A DNA stretch of 20,886 nt, taken from NCBI GenBank assembly GCA_025349905.2, contig MU624843.1, forward strand, positions 1 to 20,886, given 5' to 3'. This document shows, one piece after another, positions 9,841 through 18,685 of the stretch. The notes under the pieces were generated by a model, which was not told where the DNA came from, made no database searches, and worked only from the letters and a program-made list of their open reading frames with translations. A program made the translations under genes and the position numbers. Numbering within the stretch: the stretch's first letter is position 1; every line of letters begins with the position of its first letter. This DNA comes from Blastocladiella britannica. Taxonomy: Eukaryota; Blastocladiomycota; Blastocladiomycetes; Blastocladiales; Blastocladiaceae.

Positions 9841-12129
9841 TTATCCAAGAAGATGGCGAAGAGCGCTGCGATTCGACTTTTTCGTGCGCGCGGCATACTT
9901 GACCTTGCTGGCGGCCGTGTCGTCACCGCCGTCGCCGTCGCTGTCACTGCTCCCCGACTCGCTATCACTTGAAGAAGACGAAGAGGACGAGGACTCTGCA
10001 TCAGACGACCCAGGCGCAATGGACGGCGTGCGACTATTGCTCGCGGTGCCACTGGCCGTCGGAACCTTGGATGATGGGGGCCGATGAGCCGCAACGCCGT
10101 TCTTGCCGGCCATTTCAAGCTTGACGGCCGACATGAGGTTCGTATTGCTGAGGAGGCTCGTCAGCGTGGGCAAGCCGGCGGCTGCTGATGGAGCCGGAAG
10201 CGGAATCGCGTGCACGGGCGGCAGCGGGTTGTTCATGGCGCGGATGGGAACACTACCACCACTGGTACCGGCGCGAGTTGCAGAGGACGCAAGGTGCGCC
10301 GGCAGTGCGGTGGTCCGTCGAGCCGCTGCAGCAACAACATTCGTCATCGCGGCTGCCCCCATGGGAGGCGACATTTCCGGAACCGACGACGTGGTGGAGG
10401 TGGGCGATGCGATCGGCCGCGGGGACGGCAGGACCGAGGGGATCGCGCCATTGTTCAGGGCAGTGCGGTTCGGGCCGAGCGCCGATGGCGGCAACATCAG
10501 GGGCTTGCCAACGCGGGCCGGGGCCGAGGACGGCTTGCCGGCAGTCAGCGGCGTCTCCACGACGCTGACAAAGTCCACGCGGTGCTCTTCGTCGTCGTCC
10601 GAGTCGCTCGACGTGTCTCCGTCGTCGCTCGGGCCAGCAGAAGTGTCGTCGCTATCGTCGTCATCCGAGTCACTGGCATCGTCATCGCTGTCCGTGACTT
10701 CAATGGGCGTACCAGCCTCCGATTCAATCCTGCCACCACTCCGCGACGCAGGCGAGCTCGGTGGCAACGGGGACCGTGGCGACTCTGCTGCCGTGGCGCT
10801 ACTCGTGAAATTGGGACGCGGAGTCACGGATGCGGCACGCACAGGGAGTGGCTCTTGCGGCGGGGACGCAATCCGCTCGGAGCCATTGTGGGCGTGTCCA
10901 GGATGAATAGTGGTCCGCGATGGCCGCTTTGTCGTCAGATCCAGCTCGTACTCTTCCTCCTCCACAAACGCACTGCCATCCACGTCCATGCGCGAGTCGG
11001 CTTCCTGGCTGGCCGGCAAGACCGGCGACTCTTGGCCAGGCGTTGGCGGCACAGACTGCAGCAAGAAGGACGACGGCGACTTTGGGCCAATGGTCAGCGC
11101 ATTAGTTCCGCGGTGCGTTGTCGTCACTACAGTAATTGACGACGACGACTGCAGCGGCGAGAGAAGCGACTTGGCAGATGCCTTTCGCGACCGCCGGGCA
11201 GGAGAGGAAGAGGAAGGTGCGACAGCAGCCACGGTGGGTTCGGTGTTGTCGAGGGCACGTTTCGCGCGCTTGGCAGCAGGCGCGCGTGTTCCGTCTGCAG
11301 CTCCTGAAGCACCGCGCGCCACCGCCTCCGCCGAGTCGTGTGCTGCCTCATCCGAATCCATCGAGTTGGATCGTGGACGCTTGACGGCGGGCGCCAGAGG
11401 TACCAAGACGCGGAAATGGACAATGGGCTCGCGCGACTCGTCGAAAATGTCGCCCACCAGGTGATGGTCCGCCACATCAAAGTACTGGTGGTCCTTGACG
11501 TTGACGGGTGCGTTTTCCGGGAAGCGGTCGACGGCTTCCCTGTTGGTGATAAAATGGATCAATATGCAGCCATGTGCACACGAACCGAAAAAAAAAAACA
11601 CGTACGGATCCTGGCGCTCATAAATGGCAATGAATTCGTTGCGGACGAGTCGCTTGAGGTCAGCGACGGCGGTGGCAGCGGGCACGCGCAACACAAACTT
11701 GCGCATGTCGGGATCGTGCCAGGACTCGGACAGGCCAGACATGCCCGACATGCCCGAGAGCGCAGACATCATCGACACGTTGGACATGCGGGACCGGGAT
11801 GGTGCACCACCTCCGGGAAGCGCGCCGCGTGGCTGGAGGGCAGACCCGTTGGCGCGTTGTTTCATGGCAGGAGGAGGCGCGAGGCCTGAAGAACGCCGCG
11901 ACGACGAGACCATGTCCCGTGCAGCGGAGGGGTATCGGCTCGGGTAGCCGCCGTCATCCTCTTCTGGGTCCTCGGACGCGTTTGCGGTAGCAGAGGACAC
12001 GAGACTGGTTTGGGGAGGCCCGGCAGCCGCAAGCAACGGCAGCAGGTGCACAAAGACGCGCAACTTGAGCTTGCCGTTGGCGGCAGGAGCAGCGTGTTGG
12101 GACTGTGCAGCAGTGTCGAATAGCGACAT
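9841..12129 (-). CDS. Acidic Ser-rich nuclear-type protein with Net1/Dnt1-like N-terminal domain
   Basis: Two exons, 12129-11606 and 11539-9841, with a 66-nt intron; 740 aa. A first strand KLKLRVFVHLL is at 20-30. A Ser/Gly/Met-rich stretch (about 40-138) separates it from RKFVLRVPAATAVADLKRLV (about 143-162), a helix, and then VGDIFDES before a final FRVL strand. This order resembles the N-terminal domain of the nucleolar Cdc14 anchors Net1 (budding yeast) and Dnt1 (fission yeast). The rest is disordered: Ser/Pro-rich, with acidic SDDDD runs in the middle and, near the end, Ser/Asp runs followed by a basic tail (YAARTKKSNRSALRHLLG). Such composition is typical of nucleolar or chromatin proteins. 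The family call is by pattern, not alignment; the gene itself is well supported by length and frame. The next gene upstream, adenylate kinase, stops only 68 bp away. Confidence 0.75.
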   Translation of the reverse strand: MSLFDTAAQSQHAAPAANGKLKLRVFVHLLPLLAAAGPPQTSLVSSATANASEDPEEDDGGYPSRYPSAARDMVSSSRRSSGLAPPPAMKQRANGSALQPRGALPGGGAPSRSRMSNVSMMSALSGMSGMSGLSESWHDPDMRKFVLRVPAATAVADLKRLVRNEFIAIYERQDPYVFFFFGSCAHGCILIHFITNREAVDRFPENAPVNVKDHQYFDVADHHLVGDIFDESREPIVHFRVLVPLAPAVKRPRSNSMDSDEAAHDSAEAVARGASGAADGTRAPAAKRAKRALDNTEPTVAAVAPSSSSPARRSRKASAKSLLSPLQSSSSITVVTTTHRGTNALTIGPKSPSSFLLQSVPPTPGQESPVLPASQEADSRMDVDGSAFVEEEEYELDLTTKRPSRTTIHPGHAHNGSERIASPPQEPLPVRAASVTPRPNFTSSATAAESPRSPLPPSSPASRSGGRIESEAGTPIEVTDSDDDASDSDDDDSDDTSAGPSDDGDTSSDSDDDEEHRVDFVSVVETPLTAGKPSSAPARVGKPLMLPPSALGPNRTALNNGAIPSVLPSPRPIASPTSTTSSVPEMSPPMGAAAMTNVVAAAARRTTALPAHLASSATRAGTSGGSVPIRAMNNPLPPVHAIPLPAPSAAAGLPTLTSLLSNTNLMSAVKLEMAGKNGVAAHRPPSSKVPTASGTASNSRTPSIAPGSSDAESSSSSSSSSDSESGSSDSDGDGGDDTAASKVKYAARTKKSNRSALRHLLG
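11540..11605 (-). other. Stop-free 66-nt intron of the Net1-like gene
   Basis: Donor GTACGT at 11605, acceptor ACAG ending at 11540. The length is a multiple of three and no stop is met, so the unspliced message would also be translated with 22 extra residues. It is called an intron because it begins and ends like the others here, carries a 13-T run after the donor, and its removal joins RQD to PEAVDRF inside a structured region. Confidence 0.8.
11738..11755. repeat. 9-bp tandem repeat in the Net1-like gene
   Basis: GACATGCCC occurs twice head to tail and encodes part of a GMSGMSG run in the Ser/Gly/Met-rich linker. Confidence 0.6.
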
Positions 12130-12197
12130 CCTCGTTGATTTTTCAAAATATCCAAAAAATACTCAACGGAGAAAAGAGAATATATTGAGTGGAGTAT

Positions 12198-13211
<1,014 letters not shown>

Positions 13212-13335
13212 TATATTTGCGTTTGTTGTGTTTGTTGTAAGAGCGCGAGCGAAAATATTTGTGGTGACGGACAAGCCCGGCTTCGCAAACAGCCACATGC
13301 GAGGGGTATGATGTCAACATTTAAAAAATTAGTGC

Positions 13336-13354
13336 AAACAATTGGAAATTGTTT
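13336..13354. repeat. Perfect 8-bp inverted repeat AAACAATT-gga-AATTGTTT
   Basis: The two arms at 13336-13343 and 13347-13354 are exact reverse complements with a 3-base spacer, near the middle of the divergent promoter. It fits an operator for a dimeric regulator; no factor is recognised. Confidence 0.5.
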
Positions 13355-13433
13355 AATGGGAACCGACACACCGCCTAACTCACTTCTATCGAGTGCTTGA
13401 CTTCCGCGAGTGTCCCTTACGGAAGCGGAAGCC

Positions 13434-13439
13434 TATAAA
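13434..13439 (+). promoter_or_regulatory. TATA box for the BLI-3-like gene
   Basis: TATAAA lies 109 bp before the ATG at 13543 and 31 bp before an in-frame upstream ATG at 13465, which makes 13543, in a better context, the likelier start if transcription begins near 13465. Confidence 0.5.
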
Positions 13440-13542
13440 GAGTTGGTCGTTCCTCGACCGCTGAGTGCCATTTTCCCTCTTTAAACAGCATATCCAGAAC
13501 CAAATAACCAACAGCAACAGCAACAAAACAAAGCAAACCAAA

Positions 13543-14368
13543 ATGATGTCCACAACCTCTCCCACAACATCGACAACCGAAAGCCGGATCAAGGAACTGG
13601 CGGCGCTCATGGACGGGATCGGGGTGGCGATGCTGACGTCTCGGCGTCCCGACGGGCGGCTGGTCTCGCGCGCCATGAAGTTGTCGGGCCGCGAGAGCAG
13701 CGTGGATCTGGCGTTTGTGACGTCCACCGCCTCGCTCAAGCTGGACGAGCTGCGCTACGATCCGCATGTGAACGTTGCATTTTACAAGGACGGGACGGGC
13801 GAGTGGGTTTCGTACGTGAATATTTTTATTCTGCGAAATGCTTCCGTTGTCTCAATCGACATCATTATGAAAAAATAGGATCGCCGGACTCGCCTCGATC
13901 CGGACCTTGGCTGACCCGACTGGGACTGGCACATCCGGCTTAGCTGGCATTATTAGAAGCGCAGACCAGCAAGAACTCGAAAAGCAAGGGTTCCGTGACC
14001 TCGTCTCCAAAGTCTGGACAGGCGACACGGCGGAGTGGTTCCCGAACCTGAACGGCGACCAACACCCGGCCGAGGATCCACGTGTGGCCATCATTTCGGT
14101 GCGCGCCATCACTGCCACGTACGCGGCGCTGTCGTCGCCGCCGTGGTCGTCGCCCCGCGTGCTGTTTGATCTGGCTGCATCCGCCATCACTGGGCAACCG
14201 GCCTCGGGCCACCACATTGAGACGCGCAACTTGGCGACGCCGGAGTTGCTTGACGCGCGCCAGGCGGCGACTGCGAGCTTGATTAGCAAGATGAAAAGGT
14301 CGAACTTGGCCACCAGTGAGCCGATTCAAGGCGGGGAGACGGGATCCGAAGTGTACAGCGAAGAGTAA
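13543..14368 (+). CDS. BLI-3-like / pyridoxamine-phosphate-oxidase-like FMN-binding split-barrel protein
   Basis: Two exons, 13543-13811 and 13879-14368, with a 67-nt intron; 252 aa. The N-terminal half carries the split-barrel pattern: RIKELAALMDGIGVAMLTSRRPDGRLVSRAM, then DLAFVTSTASLKLDEL and DPHVNVAFYKDGTGEWVSIAGLASIRT across the junction. The second half (RDLVSKVWTGDTAEWFP, EDPRVAIISVRAITATYA) matches the general-stress/BLI-3 branch, first known as a blue-light-induced gene in Neurospora. Such proteins bind flavin; the substrate is unknown. Start at 13543 is chosen for its AAA context; an in-frame Met at 13465 would add 26 residues. Its stop faces the M36 protease stop, 134 bp away. Confidence 0.85.
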
Positions 14369-14502
14369 GCCTTTGAGCGAGTTTGAGCCAGACCTGCCAG
14401 CATTGCCCCATGTCCATAGTTGTCCATAGCGTGATCCGTCCATTCAAATGCATTCATTTCATTTCATTCATATTGTGCAACCTCGAAAAAAGACAGCATC
14501 AA
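14369..14502. other. Convergent intergenic spacer
   Basis: 134 bp between the stop of the BLI-3-like gene and the stop of the protease gene; it must carry both 3' ends. A repeated ATTCATTTC-type stretch is at about 14452-14470. No canonical AATAAA is seen on either strand. Confidence 0.6.
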
Positions 14503-16503
14503 TCAACAGTCAGAGGGAACCGCCGACGAGTCCTTGAATTTTTGAGCCGAGGTACCCGCGCCAACCCCGAGACCGCGCTTGGCGAACCCCTTCCACACCG
14601 CACACTTGTGCGCGCCGCCCGTCAGGTTCTGCTCGGCTTGCACGATCGCGTCGCGCGCGTTGAGGAACGTCGGGCTGCACGGCTGCAGCTTCATGCCGTC
14701 GAGCATCAGCTGCAAAAACAGCTGGTTGCCCTTGCCCCCCGCAGCAAACCCGTCCTTGATGGCGCCAAACCCGATCTCGTCAATCAGGTTCCAGTACACT
14801 TCAAACAGCGCCGTGGCCCACACCTCGCCCGCACGGTGCACCTCGCGGTACGCCGACTTGGCCAGGTAGCTGTACACGGTCGGGTTCACCGACGTGTCGG
14901 TCGAGTACGGGTAGGTGCGGATCCCGGCCGGATTGGCAATCACGTACGCTCCCGCCGCCCGGGACGTGGCGCGAGTGTCGGACTCCTTGGCGTCCACCAC
15001 CAAGCCCAGCACATCCGACCAGCCCTCGCCCATCCCTCCGGCCTGCGTGGTCGACAGGCAGTTGGAGTTGGCGGGCCCGCCCGTCAGCCGGTTCGAGACC
15101 CCGTGGCCAAACTCGTGGATCGGAATCAGCGTGTCGTAGGTGCCGTCGCGGCCGGGCGTCGTGGACGTGAACGTGTACATGCGCATCTTGCCGCGCGAAC
15201 CGTCGGGTGGGGTCGCAAAGTTGGCATTGTTGGACCCGGACCCGTCCTGTGCGTTGGCAATGATGGCGTCGCCGGCCGCACCGCCTTTGCCAAAGTTGTT
15301 TTCCTGGAAGTTGCCCGACGCCTCGTCGAACCCGTACTTGTAGGTAATGTCGTGGATCTGGTTCGACACCAGGAACAGCTGCGCGGTTGACGAGGACGTG
15401 TACGTTGAAGGTTCCTTGGTCAGGTCGGGCGTGAAGGTCGAGAAGTCGAGGCCGGAGCCGCCGTCGGGCCGCTTGTTGGTCTGCCACTGCGAGCCAGTGG
15501 AGCCCGACAGGTTCTCTTGCGCGTACGCGTTGTTGCCGCGAGTGTCGGTGAACGTCTTGCCGTCGCCCTGGTCGTGCCAGCCCAGAGGCGACGAGCCCGT
15601 GTCCACCACGTCGGCACCCTCGACCACCGTCACGCCGCCGTCCTCGGGAGACGTGCTGCCGGCCGGGACACCCGCGTACCGCGCATCAGCCACCCAGTCG
15701 ACTACCTGCTCGACGCTGCCAGTGTTGGCGTTGACGTGTCCATTGTACCTGACCGTTAGATTTGTTTTGTTTTGTTTTGTTAGTTTTTTTTTTTTTTTTT
15801 TGCGATGTGATACTGAGACAAAACAAAACGCATACCAGCTATTGTCGAGCTCAACCGAGTACTCGTAGGTGAGGGCCAGCTTGTCGCCGTTCTGAATGTA
15901 CACTTGCTTGACGGGCACGTCCGAGAGCGCGGCGTCGGTCTTGATCGTGTACTGCTTGGGCGTGCCGACCGACGCTGTCTGGATCTTGGCCACCACCTCG
16001 ACCTTTTTGCCAGACAGCGACAGGTTGACGGCCTTGGCGAGGGCCTCGAATCCAGACTGCGGGGTGACTTTTGAGGCGGCAAGGGAGGCGGCGGTGATGG
16101 GCTTGGCACCACGGAAGAACGAGTCGCCGTACGACAAGATCTGGCCGTTCTTGCCGACGTTGACGTTGATGTGCGCGTTGGCAACGTCGACGCCACCAAT
16201 CACCTGGCGCAGGTGCACCGCCGACGCGCCGTTGGACACGGGCACCACGTCGATCACGCGGAACTCGGCGGCGGGGATCTTGAGCGTGTCGGTGACGTAC
16301 TTGGACGCGATATCGGCCGGCTTGCCGCCCTTGTTGGCTGCCGAAAAGGCCGCCGATCCGGGAGCGTTGACCGTGTACTCGCTGTGGCTGACGGCCGGCA
16401 AGATGCTGATGCGGCTCGAGGACTGGGGAATGGGGGTCGGGGCCGCGAGCGCGATCTGGGCCGCCACGGCCGCCAGCGCAATGAGGAGGGTGAACTTGGT
16501 CAT
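14503..16503 (-). CDS. Secreted M36 metalloprotease (fungalysin)
   Basis: Two exons, 16503-15836 and 15748-14503, with an 87-nt intron; 637 aa. A signal peptide (about 1-20, ALA-AP cleavage) is followed by the FTP-type propeptide (to about 245) and the mature zinc protease. HEFGH at 434-438 gives two zinc ligands and the catalytic Glu; EGWSD at 464-468 supplies the third ligand. NRLTGGPANSNCL between them is typical of M36. Splicing joins DNSW to YNGHVNANTG and removes a Lys-rich stretch. Fungalysins are made as inactive precursors, secreted, and digest extracellular protein; they are numerous in chytrids and other fungi. Length agrees with the family (about 630 aa). A TATA-like box sits 82 bp before the start. 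Confidence 0.97.
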   Translation of the reverse strand: MTKFTLLIALAAVAAQIALAAPTPIPQSSSRISILPAVSHSEYTVNAPGSAAFSAANKGGKPADIASKYVTDTLKIPAAEFRVIDVVPVSNGASAVHLRQVIGGVDVANAHINVNVGKNGQILSYGDSFFRGAKPITAASLAASKVTPQSGFEALAKAVNLSLSGKKVEVVAKIQTASVGTPKQYTIKTDAALSDVPVKQVYIQNGDKLALTYEYSVELDNSWYAFCFVSVSHRKKKKKKLTKQNKTNLTVRYNGHVNANTGSVEQVVDWVADARYAGVPAGSTSPEDGGVTVVEGADVVDTGSSPLGWHDQGDGKTFTDTRGNNAYAQENLSGSTGSQWQTNKRPDGGSGLDFSTFTPDLTKEPSTYTSSSTAQLFLVSNQIHDITYKYGFDEASGNFQENNFGKGGAAGDAIIANAQDGSGSNNANFATPPDGSRGKMRMYTFTSTTPGRDGTYDTLIPIHEFGHGVSNRLTGGPANSNCLSTTQAGGMGEGWSDVLGLVVDAKESDTRATSRAAGAYVIANPAGIRTYPYSTDTSVNPTVYSYLAKSAYREVHRAGEVWATALFEVYWNLIDEIGFGAIKDGFAAGGKGNQLFLQLMLDGMKLQPCSPTFLNARDAIVQAEQNLTGGAHKCAVWKGFAKRGLGVGAGTSAQKFKDSSAVPSDC
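15749..15835 (-). other. Stop-free 87-nt intron of the M36 protease gene
   Basis: Donor GTATGC at 15835, acceptor TCAG ending at 15749. It is a multiple of three without a stop, so retention would add 29 residues including a Lys run from the 18-base homopolymer at 15784-15801. It also contains tandem AAAAC units and a CTAAC branch-site-like motif 6 bases before the acceptor. Removal restores the conserved SWYNGHV. Confidence 0.88.
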
Positions 16504-16584
16504 TTGCTTCTAAGGTCTAGATGTCTTCTTCTTCTTCTTCTTTTGATGTGTGCGTGCGCGAAGATCGAGGCCTTGCGCGCTGGC

Positions 16585-16590
16585 TTTATA
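16585..16590 (-). promoter_or_regulatory. TATA box of the M36 protease gene
   Basis: TATAAA on the minus strand, 82 bp before the ATG at 16503. Confidence 0.5.
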
Positions 16591-16709
16591 CCATTTTGGC
16601 GGTGAGCTCGGGCCAACTGACTTTTTGTGCGCATCGAATGCGAGTGGATCCCCCACGCAGGCGGTTATTCTGACGTGATCTCCGGGTTTCGGCCGACTCG
16701 ACGCTAAGC

Positions 16710-16736
16710 TTTTTTTTTTTTTTTTTTTTTTTTTTT
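16710..16736. repeat. 27-base poly(T) tract
   Basis: Uninterrupted T from 16710 to 16736, about 210 bp upstream of the protease start. It may be a nucleosome-depleting promoter element or simply a slippage-prone tract. Confidence 0.9.
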
Positions 16737-16819
16737 CGCGAGTGTGGCGTGCATGAATGACTTCTTTTGCTCAGCAGCAGCAGAAAAAGAGAAGAAAGCA
16801 CGCACAAATAAAACCAATT

Positions 16820-18502
16820 TTAGGCACACACCTGCGCAGCGCCGCGAACACCAAGCACCTGCGAACACGCAGCGAGTACGGGAGCGAGAGATGGATAACA
16901 GCTGGCGTCATCGCCCGGCATGATCCCGCACACCGTCAGCACCCACCGCATCTGCTCGGCCGCCAGTGGGAAATGGGCGGCCGTCCAGGTGCAGCGCGCA
17001 ACCAGGCACGCCACCGCGGTGGCGAGTGCCTCTGTGGACGCCAGTTCTTTGAAGCTTGGGTCGACTGCCGGGACCTTATCAGTGGTAAAGACGATGCCAG
17101 TGTCGCAGAGGTGCTTGAGCCGCACCGCCAGCGCCGCATCGAGGTGGCTGGCAAGTGGGGTCCTTGATCCATGGCTGCCCCGTGTGGTCAACTGGTAAGC
17201 CAGTGCCGCCGCCGTGTCGTCGTCCGCCGAAGCCAGAGCCAGCAGGACGTGTTCCATGGCTGATGATGACGATGATGAGGAGGAGGCAGCAAGGCGCGGT
17301 ACGAGAACATGGGCCACGCGCGACCGGGCCACCGCCAGCGGGTCGCCGCTGGTCACCAATAGAAGCAGCGTCTCGAGTGCAGCGTCCTCGCTCTTTTTGG
17401 ATCCAGGGAGTGACGGATCTTTGGCGAGCAGCGCAATGCTGGATGCAAGCTGAAGCGACATGGAGGACAAAGGATCGACCATGTCCCGAACAACTGCATC
17501 CCGAAATGGCAGTGGCACGGGTACCAGCGCGACAGCCATGCCTGCCAGGAGAGACGGGTCGATTTTTCGCTGTGATTCCAACCCGAGCCCGCCAAGGCCA
17601 TCCACCAGCGACTCCAGTGCGGGGAATGCGGAGGGATCGCTGGTGCACGCGGCTGAAAGCGCTGCCAGCAGTCCCTCGGCCACGGCTCGAGCAGCACCCC
17701 TCAGGCTCGAGTGTGCAGCAACCGCTGAAGCGCGATCGGTCTCGGCCGCGCGCATCCGTACCTGCGCGTCATGCACCGCGAGCTCGGCCTGCGTCACGCG
17801 GGTCGTCAGCGATGCGATGGTGGCCCGCAGCCGCTGCCGCAGCTGTGCTGTTTGATCGGAATGGGCATCATCACTCGAGGATGCAGGAGCAGCAGCACTT
17901 GACGAAGCTCGTTTGGCAACGGCCAGATGAGTGCGCGTCTGGCGCAGATCGCGCTCCACGGCATCGATTCGGCGGTGGTGTGCGGCTGCCAGCTCCCGCG
18001 CGTCGGCCAGCTCGAATCGCAGCTGTTTGTTGGCGGCGGCCATGGACCGGGTCGAGTCCTGGAGCCGGCTGTTGGCGCGGAGGAGCGATGCGGTCGGGGT
18101 CGTCGTTTCTGGAGCTGCATGCCTCACCTGATGCTCCTGTCTTTCCAGGATCTCTAGCGTGCGCGCCAGCGCGCGTTCCTGTCGATCGGTCGCCAGCTGG
18201 CGCTGTGCCAGATCGTGCTCGGCGGCAGCGATGCGGCGCTCTCGCTCGGCGAGCCGGGCTGTGCGAGACTCGAGTGCAATCTCGGTCTCTGCTGCCAGGC
18301 GGACCAGAGCCGCCTCTCGTGCTGCGAGCGTGCGATCGTGCTCCTTGACGGATCGTGCTTGCGACTATTGTTTGTTTGTTTCAGTTTTTTTTGTACTTGC
18401 ATTCAGACTTTCAGACTTTCAGAGAGAGGAAATACACCGACGTACAGTGACGTGCAGTGACAGGTCCTCGAGCGCGTCGAGGGTGGTGGCCAGCGACGAC
18501 AT
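16820..18502 (-). CDS. Coiled-coil protein of unknown function
   Basis: Two exons, 18502-18446 and 18364-16820, with an 81-nt intron; 533 aa. Exon 1 begins MSSLATTLDALEDLSLHVT and joins in phase zero to a long charged heptad region (RREAALVRL-, ARLAERERRIAAAEHDLAQRQL-type), continuing past a Pro/Thr break to about residue 230. The C-terminal half is a predicted helical, Leu/Ala-rich region without heptads (ALETLLLLVTSGDPLAVARS, a Ser run, then CTWTAAHFPLAAEQMRWVL). The layout (N-terminal coiled coil, C-terminal helical repeat-like domain) is like centrosomal/ciliary proteins such as CCDC138, but I cannot claim homology. A strong donor-like CAG/GTGAGG occurs at 18130-18122 but the frame is open through it. 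The stop is at 16820-16822. Confidence 0.72.
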
Positions 18503-18685
18503 GAATTGCTTCTTTTCGAATTTTCGAATGTGAAAATGCAACAAGAAAACAAGAAAACAAGAAAAAAAAGAAAAAAAAAGAAAAAAGAAAAAAGAAAAAA
18601 AAAAAAGAAAAAAAGAAAAAGAAATGTGCCAAGGTCCACGTCACTTCGTTTCAACGGACGCAGCTCTCTTTCATCGCCCCAATAA
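18503..18685. promoter_or_regulatory. Divergent promoter between the coiled-coil and ABC-transporter genes
   Basis: 183 bp between two outward-facing starts. Most of it is an A/G tract on the plus strand (about 18535-18623) built of A runs broken by single G or C. No TATA box is evident for the coiled-coil gene. The ABC gene's ATG is preceded by AATAA. Confidence 0.6.
18535..18623. repeat. A-rich purine low-complexity tract
   Basis: About 89 bp of A runs broken by G, starting with tandem AAGAAAAC units at 18541-18560. It could act as a poly(dA:dT) promoter element for both flanking genes. Confidence 0.8.

Larger units (their letters stand above)
13212..13542. promoter_or_regulatory. Shared divergent promoter region, adenylate kinase / BLI-3-like gene
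   Basis: 331 bp without a gene. It holds a T/A-rich stretch (13320-13330), a perfect inverted repeat at 13336-13354, CTTCCG at 13401 facing CGGAAG at 13420, and TATAAA at 13434-13439. A single AGGGG, like the fungal stress-response element, is at about 13301. The 5' leaders on both sides are rich in A and C on their coding strands. Confidence 0.55.
16504..16819. other. Intergenic region between two minus-strand genes
   Basis: 316 bp: the protease promoter and leader (a run of CTT/TTC trinucleotides at about 16518-16534, TATA at 16585-16590), a 27-base T run, and the 3' region of the coiled-coil gene. No gene or RNA gene is seen. Confidence 0.6.

Noticed and set aside
10103..11889. Ser/Arg-rich open frames on the plus strand opposite the Net1-like gene
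   Set aside because: Mirror images of Ser/Asp-rich coding sequence; no recognisable domain or start context.
13401..13431. CTTCCG ... CGGAAG as a transcription terminator hairpin
   Set aside because: It is in a eukaryotic promoter region, has a short stem, and lacks a following T run.
16710..16736. Poly(T) as the poly(A) tail of a retroposed copy
   Set aside because: No gene copy or target-site duplication is seen next to it; many homopolymers occur in the introns and gaps here.
18122..18130. CAG/GTGAGG, a strong splice donor on the minus strand inside the coiled-coil gene
   Set aside because: The frame is open on both sides and the coiled coil runs up to it; no convincing acceptor nearby. 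GTG there is also not a plausible eukaryotic start.
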